The position numbers and the translations under genes were made by a program. The notes beneath the pieces are model-generated. The model was not told the origin of the DNA, did not search any database, and saw only the letters and a program-made list of their open reading frames with translations. Positions 47,430-58,081 of a stretch of 64,000 nt of DNA are shown one piece after another; the stretch's first letter is position 1, and the number at the start of each line of letters is the position of its first letter. Source of the DNA: Periplaneta americana (lineage: Eukaryota > Arthropoda > Insecta > Blattodea > Blattidae); the NCBI RefSeq assembly GCF_040183065.1, contig NC_091123.1:110458821-110522820 (forward strand), written 5' to 3'.

Positions 47430-48610
47430 ATAAACTTGTCTGTACTTTACTTACCTTTCATTTCGCCTCCATTCTTCAATTTTCTTACCTTTTATCTCCT
47501 ATCTTTAATTTTCATTTCCTCCTTTTCTTTTCCCTTTCTGTCTTCCTATCTTTTCTTGTACTTTCTTTTTCTCCTCCTCTCTTAGTTCCGTTTCCTCTCC
47601 TCTCCTCTCCTCTCCTCTCCTCTCCTCTCCTCTCCTCTCCTCTCCTCTCCTCTCCTCTCCTCTCCTCTCCTCTCCTCTCCCTTATTATTCATGCTCTTAT
47701 ATTCCTTACTTTCCTCACCTCCCCTCTATTTAATTAATTTTCTTACTTTATTTTTTTGTTCCCTTTCCTTCCCTTTCCTACAATTTCCTTCTCTTCTTTC
47801 CCTATTTTGTAATTTCCTTTCCTCACCTCACGTCTCTCCTACTTGCTTTTCCTCTCTTTGCTTTTGTTTCTTTTCTGTTACTTATTTCTTTTCCTCACTT
47901 TTGCTCTGTTTCATGTGCTTTAAATTTCTTCCTCAGTACTATCCTTCTCTTTTTCTATCTTTTCTTACCTCACATCACCATCTTCTACTTGTTTCAAATT
48001 TACTTATTTCTCCTTTCCTCTACTTTCATTCCTTTCATTTCCTCTTCATTCTTTAATTTTCGTGTCCATATATCTACTTTTTCCTCTTCTTCTCCTCTTT
48101 TTAAATTTATTTTCATTTTCTAATTTTTACTTCAGTTTCTTTTCTTTCCTTTATGTTTTAATTTCATACTTTTTTCTATCGTTCTCCTACTGCTTCCGGC
48201 CGTTTTCCTCTCCTTTGCATTATTTTTCTTTCTGGTTTGTTACCCTTCTTCATTTCTCTGCTATTTTGTTTCATTTAATTTCCCTTTGTTTCGTTCCACT
48301 TGCTCTTAATTTATATTCTGTTACTTCCCTTTTATTTCTTTTTTAATCTCTTTGATTTTTCTTCACTTTCTTAATTGCTCTTTACTTCTTTTCCCTTGCC
48401 TTTGCTGTTTTCTGCTTCCCTTTATCTTCTTTTGCTTCCTATTTACTTTCTTTTCTTCGCTTCCCCTTTCTTATCTTCAATTCTTCCCTATTTCTTTCTC
48501 ACTCCCTACTTTCGTCCTTTCTTCCCTCCCTCCCTCCCTCCCTCCCTCCCTCCCTCCCTTTTCCTTTCCTTTACATAGTTTTACCTTCTTTTGTTAACTT
48601 TCTTTCCTGC
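47430..48610 (+). repeat. C/T-rich low-complexity tract, right part
   Basis: Over 1.1 kb of polypyrimidine DNA, including a (TCTCC)n run at about 47597-47680 and a (CTCC)n run at about 48523-48560. Long hydrophobic open frames across it reflect composition only. On the transcribed minus strand of the MARCH gene it would be polypurine RNA within an intron. Confidence 0.9.
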
Positions 48611-48672
48611 CGCCAGTCAGGTCTTAAAATTTTTCGCTTTACTTATCCATTTTGTCTGTAGCGCGGATTTAC

Positions 48673-48966
48673 CTGCGTGGCGTCAGTATCTGTGGAGAGC
48701 CACGTGAAGAAGGAGTTGAGTAGGCTGTGACGCGGAATGCGCCGCACGGTGAACGTGAAGCCGCAGAGCTCGCACGTGTCCGTGCCCGACTCGGTGAGCC
48801 AGCGCTCCAGACACTCGATGTGCACCATCTCGACGGAGCCGCGGCAGTCGCATGGGGCCAGCAGCGGCCCCACACTGGGTACGGTCCACGCTCCGCTAAG
48901 ACAGATGCGGCAGATCCCCGCCGACGCTTTCAGGTCGCAGGTGTCCTGGACGTTGCAAGGCTTCTC
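48673..48966 (-). CDS. MARCH-type E3 ubiquitin ligase, RING-CH exon
   Basis: The 98-codon exon runs from an acceptor (GCGCAG) to a donor (GTAAAT), both in phase 0, so it can join 43990 directly. It encodes a complete RING-CH zinc finger: CRIC, then PCDC, then VHIECLERWL, then CELC, giving the C4HC3 order that separates MARCH ligases from ordinary RING proteins. MARCH proteins sit in endosomal or plasma membranes and ubiquitinate membrane cargo. After the finger RHSLLNSFFTWLS leads to the membrane exon. The N-terminal exon or exons must lie beyond 49000 on the minus strand and were not found. Codons are GC-rich and there is no stop. I am sure of the family, less sure of orthology to MARCH2/3. 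Confidence 0.9.
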
Positions 48967-49060
48967 CTGCGCACGTGTTAAGAAATAGTGGACGTGACTC
49001 ACGGTGTTTACTTCAATTCATGTTCAATAATTATATTCTACAATGTAAGTACCTTGCTAA

Positions 49061-50506
49061 AGACCCGAAACATGGTACCTGGTATTTGGGAAAAGGAAAT
49101 TGTACCAGAATAATGGAAGGAGTCCATAATTGTACCTATTTTTAAGAAGGGGGACAAGACTAACTGTGGTAACTTTCGAGGAATATCATTTTTGTTGACG
49201 TCGTACAAAATTTTGTCCAATATTCTTTTGTGAAGATTAACTCCATATGTAGATCAAATTATTGGAGATAATCAGTGCGGTTTTAGGCGGAATAGATCGA
49301 CTATTGATCAGATTTTTTGTATTCGACATATATTGGAGAAAAAATAGGAGTATAAGGGTACAGTACATCAGTTATTCATAGCTTTCAAAAAGGCATATGA
49401 CTCGGTTAAGAGAAAAGTTTTTGTGATATTCTTAATCAATTTGGTATTTCTAACAAACTAGTTCGATTAATCAAAATGTGTCCCAGTGAAACGTACAGCA
49501 GAGTCCATATAGGCCAGAGTCTATCTGATGCTTTTCCAGTTCACTGCGGGCTGAAGCAAGGAGATGCAATATCACCTTTACTTTTTAACTTCGCTCTAGA
49601 ATATGTCATTAGGAAAGTTCAGGATTACAGACGGGGTTTGGTATTGAACGGGTTACATCAGCTTCATGTCTAAGCAGATGACGTGAATATGTTAGGAGAA
49701 AATCCACAAATTATTAGGGAAAACACGGAAATTTTACTTGAAGCAAGTGAAGCGATAGGTTTGGAAGTAAATCCCGGAAAAACAAATTATATGATTATGT
49801 CTCGTGACCAGAATATTGTACGAAATGGAAATATAAAAATTGGAGATTTATCTTTAGAAGAGGTGGAAAAATTCAAATAACTTGGAGCAACAGTAACAAA
49901 TATAAATGACACTCGGGAGGAAATTAAACGCAGAATAAATATGGGAAATGCGTGTTATTATTCGGTTGAGAAGTTTTTGTCATTTAGTCTGCTGTCAAAA
50001 AGTCAGAAAGTTAGAATTTATAAAACAGTTATATTACCGGTTGTTCTGTATGGTTGTGAAACTTGGATTCTCACTTTGAGAGAGCAGCATAGGTTAAGGG
50101 TGTTTGAGAATAAGGTTCTTAGGAAAATATTTGGGGCTAAGAGGGATGAAGTTACAGGAGAATGGAGAAAGTTAAACAATGCAGAACTGCACGCATTGTA
50201 TTCTTCACCTGACAATTGGGAACATTAAATCTAGACGATTGAGATGGGCAGGGCATGTGGCACGTATGGGCGAATCCAGAAATGCATATAGAGTGTTAGT
50301 TGGAAGGCCGGAGGGAAATAGACCTTTGGGGAGGCCGAGACGTAGATGGAAGGATAATTTTAAAATAGATTTGAGCGAGGTGGGATATGATGTTAGGGAA
50401 TGGATTAATCTTGCATAGAATAGGGACCGATGGCGGGCTTATTGAGGCGGCAATGAACTTCTGGGTTCCTTAAAAGTCATTTGTAATTAAGTAAGAGACC
50501 CGAAAC
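49061..50506. repeat. 11-bp target duplication around LINE
   Basis: AGACCCGAAAC occurs at 49061-49071 and 50496-50506. Confidence 0.85.
49072..50495 (+). pseudogene. 5'-truncated LINE (RTE-like) with disabled polymerase
   Basis: The plus strand reads WKESIIVPIFKKGDKTNCGN, then CGFRRNRSTIDQIFCIRHIL, GLKQGDAISPLLFNFALEYV, a catalytic-pair motif, then GLEVNPGKTNYMIMSRDQN, VILPVVLYGCETWILTLREQ and RLRWAGHVARMG, ending with RPLGRPRRRWKDN. The Tyr codon of the catalytic Y-A-D-D is a TAA stop at 49671-49673. Further stops and shifts lie upstream. It inserted just upstream (minus sense) of the MARCH RING exon, probably in an intron, and carries an 11-bp target duplication and a short 3' tail (TTGTAATTAAGTAAG). 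Confidence 0.9.
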
Positions 50507-50689
50507 GTTTGTCTATAGAACTGCGATTCACATAAAGTTTGTCTTGAAATGTTGTATGCACATATCTTCACCAATGTAAAACAGATTCTAACTCCTCGCA
50601 ACAGGTTTGGACTCTTCCAGTGACCTTGGTTGATTTTTGTTCCGCTACACTGCATCTCTGTAGTATTGGCTGGAATGTGTAGGGATTGA

Positions 50690-50940
50690 CAGTGTATACA
50701 ATCGAAGAGCGCGTGTTCCTCGTTCGTAAATGCTGGCAGACGAGTTCATTTATAGCATGTCAAAGGGTATTTCAGATTAAATTTGGTGTGAGACGTGTAG
50801 TGTACCTTCAAAGTGTTGTATCCAGAAATTGGTAAGAAAATTCGAGACAACGGGAAGCCTTGTCACACAGCATTCCAGAGGCTGGAAACTAACTAAAAAG
50901 GCAATACAGAGATATTGCGGAAGGCTGGGAACCCAGGGAA
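50690..50940 (+). pseudogene. N-terminal DNA-binding fragment of a Tc1/mariner-type transposase
   Basis: In shifting plus-strand frames I read TIEERVFLVRKCWQT, then ACQRVFQIKFGVRRV, then LVRKFETTGSLV. This is the helix-turn-helix start of the wide-spaced Tc1/mariner group. No catalytic part follows nearby; the similar element at 51.8 kb holds only the C-terminus. Confidence 0.6.
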
Positions 50941-51803
50941 GAAGACCCCCACCCCCCTGTAAGCGGACGAAGACATGCGTCTTGACCTCAATGTGTCTAT
51001 GGAGTGAGATGAAAATGAATGATATAAAATCTACTTTTTCTACACGGGAGAGGAAGGGAAATGGACCGTGGCAATGAAAATTCCAAACCGGAATTTGCCT
51101 AAGTAACTGTGGAAAACCACGGAAAAACTAGTCAGATTTGTCGTGCTGGAAATTTAACAATGCACCTCTCGACTGCGAGTCGCATGCGGAACGAATAAGC
51201 CACTTCGCTCGATCAGTGTTCTGATAAGTCCAACCACTACTCCGATCTTAGTCTCTGACTCGCAGAGCGTGGCTTCTAAATGCAAACGGAACAAATGAAC
51301 AACTTGAATGAATGTATGAATATTTGTGTGGGCATTTGTAATATATAATATATAATAAATAATTTTGTGTGAATTATACCTAGAAATCACTATATCTCAA
51401 TCCATATATAATAGTTCAGTTGCTCTGTGTGCATTTGTTTCGGCTAGCCAGACTTCATGGACCAAGTCTTTCGTGATTATGACAATTATGACGAAATCTG
51501 TAACTAGTTCTAAAACGTCGCAAATCTCAACATGTGGTTAGAAACCCGAAATATTTTTTAACAAAATCACTTCGAAAATCTGAAAAATCTCTTACATAGA
51601 GAGTAATTTGGTTTCCCCTGAAATTTACTTTGAGTAATAGCTCATATATTACCTTACCACTTAATAACAATTTAAATTGAAATTTATATAAGAATTTCTC
51701 ATGTTTTGTAGCAGTGTTCTTGTACCAAGTTGATCATGATAAGAAAATCTCACCTCTGGCGAATTAAGTTGGTCAATAATTATCATAAAATTAAGAAAGA
51801 ATA

Positions 51804-52787
51804 CAAGGTGTCCCATTTATCTTGTGCACCTATTATAACTTTTTTGTTTGGATAGGTGTTGGAGTTTTTATTTTTGAGAGTTATGTTAGAACGAGAGGCT
51901 AATATGAGTGTAGAGATTTGGTGCATATAACTACATTATGGTACAAGATACACGTGACGTCATCAATTTTTCAAATAGCACTACGTACTTTAATCATGTT
52001 ACATTGATTATACACATTAAGAGGAGTTCAAAAATGTATCACAATGTCACTTTCCCAATCAATAACAACAACAAAATGCAAAAATGAATGACATGAGAAT
52101 GTGCCGTTTGTTGCGGTGCCCATTCATCTTGTGCATTAACTTACACAAACCGAAAGACGATTGACGTCCGTACACGTCGTGTGTTGTGTGTTTGCTGTCT
52201 TAACATGTAAACAAATCACAACTGTCGACGCCACAATTCACGTACAGTGGCCTGCACGTTCACCGGATCTGTCGCCCCTCGACTTTTTCCTGTGGGGAAC
52301 TGTAAAGGACAGTGTGTACCAGAACATTCTGACAACACCAGACGACATGCAGCAACGCAATCGACAGGCTTGTGTGTATATTCAGCCAGCAACGTGCAGG
52401 GCAGTCATACGATTTTTCGGGGAACGCTTCGAATGTGCAATAATGTGAATGGTTATCATTTGGAACATCTTCTGCGACTCTCAAAGCATAACATATGACA
52501 TTGGAAGAACGTTTTTGTTTCGTTTTGTTGTTGTTATTGATTAGGAAGGTGACATTGTGATACATTTTTTAATTCATCTTAATGTGCGTAACATGATTAA
52601 AGTATGTAGTGCTATTTCAAAAATTGATATCGTCTCGTGTATCTTGTACTATAATGTAGTTACATGCACCAAATCTTCATACTCATGTTAGCCCCTCGTT
52701 CTAACATAACGCTCAGAAACAAAAATTCCAATATCTATCCAAACAAAAAAAGTTATAATATGTGCACAAGATAAATGGGACACTCTG
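51804..52787 (+). mobile_element. Tc1/mariner-type element with very long inverted repeats
   Basis: Arms of about 265 bp begin CAAGGTGTCCCATTTATCTT and its near complement, with TA on both sides (51802-51803 and 52788-52789). The short middle keeps only the end of a transposase. Confidence 0.85.
52236..52448 (+). pseudogene. C-terminal fragment of Tc1/mariner-type transposase
   Basis: VQWPARSPDLSPLDFFLWGT carries the third catalytic Asp, followed by VKDSVYQNILTTPDDMQQRN. This is the standard end of the wide-spaced Tc1/mariner group also seen at 27.4 and 29.2 kb. The rest of the protein is deleted. The remnant is flanked by very long inverted repeats. Confidence 0.8.
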
Positions 52788-52799
52788 TATATCACCAAT

Positions 52800-53735
52800 C
52801 ATCATAACTATAAAGGACAGTCAGTCATCATCGTTGTGGATAAGGATTGGTTCTTTGTTCAGTATCGGGAAGTTTTCGAAACAAAATTTGTAGGTAGAAA
52901 GTTTATCTGATATTGCAGTTATTAAGATGAAAAAAAAATGAATTTGAACTATTGATAGTATCACTTCTTAAAGATCTATGTGTTTGAATATTCAGACTTC
53001 GAATCCAATGATGAGCATGATAATTTTTATGCGATAGAGGTTGATACGTATAAATTTACCACCAAAATATCACAACTACAAACTCAGATCCCAACGTTCT
53101 TGTTCCTGCAGGAAACGTAATGACAAAGCGCTGATTTATAGAAAGGCAGCTCTTGCAATAATAATTATTCCGTCACTCACTCACAGAAATGCGTAAAAAT
53201 GTCTTCAAGTCTTATTCCTAACGAGTAATGTTAAGATTTACACATCCCGTACGTGAACATGCGAGGAAACACGGTTCTGTCTCGAGTCGGAAACAAGAAA
53301 GCCTTCCACACTCAAGTTACTGCAATTTGATGCTCACACATCCGGAGTTGCAGATCCATTACGAGCCTCGTACATCGAGCTATGTTGTCGTCTTATTTAT
53401 AAGATAATTGGTAGTATTTTTGACTACAGATTTAGTGGATCCAAAGTTTCTTCCTGACAGGAAAGTGGACAAACATTTATTTTCTACAGAGTGTTCGGTT
53501 AATAGTTTAATTTGTTACTCAGCGACGTGCTATCAATTAATTCGTTATCCAGCTTGATGAAATTGACAATAATGAAATGATCGTTACTCACCTTTAACCT
53601 ACACTGAACGAATCTCAACACTGCACTGCTACGAACGAAACATTCGTCTGCAAGCGTAGTCATCGAGAAACAACTGTTACAGTGCTGCCAGTATTCACCA
53701 AACATATTTCTTTTCATATTGTCTATTAACATATC
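52800..53735. other. No supported feature
   Basis: I see no gene or defined repeat terminus. Confidence 0.4.
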
Positions 53736-53739
53736 TCAG

Positions 53740-54215
53740 GAGTTTGATATCAAAGCTGGACAACTCCACTTTTACTTTTTTTACAGGAGAGGCGGAAAAC
53801 TAGATCCTTGGAAACCAATATCACCGTTACACGTACATTTTTTTTTAACATTCTCATGGGTCATAGAGATATTTGTGCAGTCTCAAAATGTGATTAGAAT
53901 TAATATTCAGATCAAAATTTAATTTTAAAAAGTGGAGTTGTCCATCTTTGAAACTAAGTCATGGAGTTGTCTGTTTTTTAAACCAAATGAAGTCATATTT
54001 AAAGTGAAGTTTCTGTTTTTGAAACAAAACTCGGTTTCAAAGCAAAATTACGTAAAACAATACTTATTAATCCACAAACCTATTTTATAAACAATCAGCC
54101 ATGTTGGATTCGCGATGCGTGATGGAAAAGATGATACGAATGTGGGCTTCTCATTGGTTACTGAAGGAATTGTCCTAATTTGAAACCAAGCCACAATGGA
54201 GTTGTCTACATTTTG
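53740..54215. repeat. Iterated GGAGTTGTC motif region
   Basis: The left side has GGACAACTCCACTTTT. The right side has AGTGGAGTTGTCC at about 53928, then further copies near 53960, 54165 and 54198, several followed by TTTGAAAC. Inverted and direct copies together resemble the end of a DNA element with iterated motifs, but no transposase or target duplication is seen. The open frame just after it (about 54180-54437) is not recognised. Confidence 0.5.
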
Positions 54216-54528
54216 ATTCTAAAGCGCATAATTAAGTGCTATTTTCGCTCTGTTCTGTTCGTTTTTGAACCTAAACAGTTCCAGGATCTCATTCAGTACA
54301 TAAAATTCTATGAGAAACAATCAATATCTCGAAATCGAAAAAAATTGAGTTTTCTAACTTTGATACTATGCTCTCATCTGACCCTTCAATTCATAGATGG
54401 CGACACCATAAAACTTAATGTGGATAAAGACAAGTAGTTTCCCTTGATCAAAAATAATTGGAGTAACAATTATTATTTGGGTATTCTCAATGACGTGAAC
54501 ATGCTAGCCGAAAACTAAGTAACAGGAA

Positions 54529-54870
54529 GCCGAGATCTTTGACAAAGTTGGGGTGGATTAGATGACGGGATACCAAAATGACAAGACGTCGAGGACTATG
54601 ACTGGATTTGAGGGGTTGAGAGAAGTGGATAATAATGTGATGGGACGTCGAGGACTGTGACAAGGTTGGAGTGAGTTAGAAGAGGGGAAAGCGAAGACAC
54701 AGGACATCGAGGACTATGACAGGGTTTGAGGGATTGAGAGAAGGGGATAGGAAAGTGACAGAACGTCGAGAACTGTGACAAGGTTGGAGTGGGATAGAAG
54801 AGGGGATAGCGAAGTGGCAGGTGGTCGAGGTCTATGATAAGGTTAGAGTGGGTTAAATGAGAGGATAGCA
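54529..54870 (+). repeat. 59-bp minisatellite, about 5.8 copies
   Basis: Unit starts fall at 54585, 54644, 54703, 54762 and 54821, exactly 59 apart, with GACGTCGAGGACTNTGAC at the start. A partial unit precedes. Units 1 and 3 share GGGNTTGAGAGAAG, while units 2 and 4 share AAGGTTGGAGTG, so the array has a two-unit (118-bp) higher order. Confidence 0.9.
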
Positions 54871-54991
54871 TTTCTCTTCAAATATGCTACCACTTTTCAA
54901 ACGTTGGCAACATTAGGCCTATTTCTATGGCTTCTGGTAGAGATCGCTCTAATATATGTCTCTCCCAGTCAATCACAACGATTGAAATGGG

Positions 54992-55245
54992 GTCCACACC
55001 TGTAGAGTAACGGCTAGCACGTCTGGCCGCGAAACCAGGTGGCCCGGGTTCGATTCCCGGTCGGGGCAAGTTACCTGGTTGAGGTTTTTTCCGGGGTTTT
55101 CCCTCAGCCCAATATGAGCAAATGCTGGGTAACTTTCGGTGCTGGACCCCGGACTCATTTCACCGGCATTATCACCTTCATCTCATTCAGACGCTAAATA
55201 ATCTAAGCTGTTGATAAAGCGTCGTAAAATAACCTAGTAAAAGAT
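54992..55245 (+). mobile_element. Full-length tRNA-derived SINE with 11-bp target duplication
   Basis: The head has GTAGAGTAACGGCTAGC and a perfect B box GGTTCGATTCC. The body has GAGGTTTTTTCCGGGG and GAGCAAATGCTGGGTAAC, and the tail ends GCGTCGTAAAATAACC. ATTGAAATGGG is duplicated at 54981-54991 and 55246-55256. It is the same family as 9972-10227. Confidence 0.95.
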
Positions 55246-55259
55246 ATTGAAATGGGCAC

Positions 55260-55970
55260 TCTACTTCATTTCTAATGTTATTCTTCTATAAAAGAAACTG
55301 TGGCAATTAGGGAAGGTTAGGTGGGCCATACACATTTCTACAGAAAGAATCTCTCTCCCGACAATTTAAGTCACCTAGTACATGCATTCTGTATTCGGAA
55401 ATCCGCTACCATTTTTCCGGTGAAGGTAATCGAATTGCAGCCTACTGTAAAATGGCATTTGGTGAGATGTGTTTGAGGATTTACCATACGATTACCTAAT
55501 ATTTGTCTTACAATTGTAATCTCTGAAAAAAAAAAAAAACAATGCGTGATTTGAACATCTATTCAAGCGCAACCTCATTACTCAATCTTCGCTGTATAGC
55601 AAGTGAAGGTCCTAAGAACAGAAGGGCCTATTGAAACGCTAAAGGATATTATAGCAATTAATTTTAGTAGATCTTTAGGAATCAATATTACAAGATGATT
55701 CGTAATGGAGAAATCGCTCTCAGTATCTCGTCAGTTAAAGGGAGCACATTGTGGGAAAATGATGAAAAGTTCGTAATGTATGTTACTTGTCTATTGCTGC
55801 GTATAGGATACACTGCGTAACAATTTTTAACTTTTTTTTTGCGCTGGGCTAAATAATTTGAACCTCATGAATATGAGTATGATATTAAAAAACAGTTGTT
55901 GGTTACTGTTTTTGAGAAATTTTCGAATTTATATCTATTCAAAATACTGCTGTATATAATGACAATAAGG
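55260..55970. other. No supported feature
   Basis: I see nothing beyond a short A run near 55528. Confidence 0.4.
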
Positions 55971-55975
55971 TTAAA

Positions 55976-56460
55976 TACTCAATGTTCAGAAGATTACAGC
56001 TTTCTTTTTCTGCATTTTTATACTGGACATCAGGTATATCACAAACTAAAGTCTGACAATAGTCTGCTAGCATATTGGTACTCCACTGTCCTTGGTATCT
56101 TTTTTCCAAAGTTGAAATTTCTTGATGAAAGTGCTCACCATGCTCATCACTGAAATCGCCACAATTCTTGGGGAAAAAGTCAAGATGGGAGTGAAAGAAG
56201 TGAATTTTCAGGGTTATGTTACAACCCATAGTTTCATACGCCAACAGTAACTTTGAACTAATTCTTCTTAGTTCTCACTTCTACGGTTACCCAGAAAATT
56301 TAATATACCCTGTAACCTACTTGAATGCAATCCACGTGGCTCTCTCTTTTCCTTCCAACATGTCCTTCATTATTTCTCTAATTTGTGGTCCATTGAAAAC
56401 TCTTTTATTTTTGGGTCACTAATAGCAGAAAATTTTTCTTGCATATGTTTAAATGCTTCA
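55976..56460 (-). pseudogene. Fragment of an unclassified repeated arthropod protein
   Basis: The minus strand contains CNITLKIHFFHSHLDFFPKN, then FSDEHGEHFHQEISTLEKRY and WSTNMLADYCQTL. Upstream, in another frame, are KFSAISDPKIKE and similar. I recognise this as the C-terminal part of a protein found in many copies in arthropod genomes, usually annotated as hypothetical; it is probably transposon-borne, but I cannot name the family. Shifts and stops show decay. No termini were found. Confidence 0.6.
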
Positions 56461-56752
56461 GTTTCGTTATTTATCCCGTTAACAGAATTCTTCATTAATC
56501 CTAACTTAATGTGTTAAGGGGATACTATTACTTTAATTTGAGGTACAAGGAGTTGATATATATTATTTTTCTTCCCCGGCTCTAGTGATTGTCGAGTAGG
56601 TCATACTTTTATTTTATAGGTAATACTTATCTCGAGCGTCTGTCCCATTCGCACAGAAAGCAGCAAAATTATGTGCAGCCTAATTGCATTCCAAGAAGCA
56701 ATGCTACAACATTCAAATCCGCACACATAAACCATTTGTACCTTGAATATTA

Positions 56753-57110
56753 CCATTAAAGTACACTTTAAAGAAATACACGTCTTACACAGAATACTAA
56801 CACCACGGAAAGCTTGTGATAAACTAGAGCGATTTCATACGGCGAACCTGTTTCTCCCCCTCCAAATGGAACCGAAAAGGGCAATAAAACAATTTCTGCT
56901 TCTAGATGTGATTTTGGCAGGGTCGTGTATTGCACAATATACACTACAGTAATTCATTAAAGCTCACAGTGAAAGAAATACACATCTCAAGTAAAATCAG
57001 GTAAACTCAAGCGAATTCATATCGCGAACCTTTTCACCCCCTCCAAATAGATTCGTAAAAGAGCAATACAATAATTTCCGTTTCTACAAATACTTCTAAC
57101 ATGGTGGCCT
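56753..57110 (+). repeat. Diverged direct duplication of about 200 bp
   Basis: CATTAAAG, GAAATACAC, GCGAACCT and CCCCTCCAAAT occur in the same order in both halves, about 200 bp apart. No coding sense was found. Confidence 0.6.
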
Positions 57111-57449
57111 ACTCATGCTAACATTGTTTTCACATAATGGGTCGTCAAATTTGTAAAACAAAGTAGTTACACATGAAATACGGTGATTTTTTAAATAAAA
57201 TTCATAGAAAATGAATTATATTGTGCATTCGAAAGCCCGAACTGATGGAAGATATTACTTGCTATTTTTTAATTCAGGAGATCGAAATTAGTAAGAATTT
57301 GTTAGTTTTATGTTTGGCGCAAAATGACTGTTGATCATTGACACTTTTCCATGTAGTCTCTCATGACGCTGAGTTGACTGCGGATTCTACCCAAGGAGGA
57401 AATGCATATTGCAATATTTTCCTGCACTGCACCCCATTACTATGTTAAT

Positions 57450-57780
57450 GTTTTCTATTCAATATTATTTTATTATTTATTTATTATTTTGCTAATAATT
57501 ATTACATAGCATATAATATATACAGAAAAAAAAACTTTAGCTCGTCCCTGAAAGAGGAGAACTCGTGCTCAGGGGCGGATTCCTGAATTGAAATTAATAA
57601 GTATGCAATACAATTTGTCTTATGTCTACTATGCAGTTATATTATATAAATTTAAATTTACAATTTTTAAATTTTTATAAAATCCATACATAACTTTTTA
57701 AATTAGGCAAGATTAGGATATTTAAATATAAATTTGTTATATATTCTTGGTCCTAAATTAGGCTACTAATAGGATTAAAT
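57450..57780 (-). mobile_element. Possible LINE 3' UTR fragment
   Basis: The minus-strand stretch CCGCCCCTGAGCACGAGTTC followed by TCCTCTTTCAGGGACGAGC is one I associate with a LINE 3' UTR in insects, and it leads into an AT-rich tail. No coding part is attached. Confidence 0.35.
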
Positions 57781-58081
57781 ACTGTAACAGTGTGCATTCA
57801 CAATTGTAAATGCTTGAATACCTCTCAGTTAGTAGCATTTTATCTGTTTGCAAGTGTTCGTTGCGTACGTATTTTGTTGTTACATTCTAGTGAAACACAT
57901 ACCGTTTCCTTCTGGTGTGTCGGTTCCTACAACGTAGTGAGCGAGCCCTACTGTTTTATGTGACTTATAAATACCCACTTCTAACATAATGGAAGCGATT
58001 TCAAAAAAATGTAAGAGGACTCCGTTTAAAAATATTTAATGTGATTCTTAATCCCCAACTTAAAACAAACTTGCAGAAGTA

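Noticed and set aside
47426-48597. Series of hydrophobic membrane-like proteins
   Set aside because: They are Ser/Leu/Phe-rich because of C/T-rich low-complexity DNA; several overlapping frames are open for the same reason.
48669-48988. Alternative proteins in the other frames and strand of the GC-rich block
   Set aside because: The frame with the full RING-CH cysteine/histidine order and proper splice borders explains the GC content; the others are shadows.
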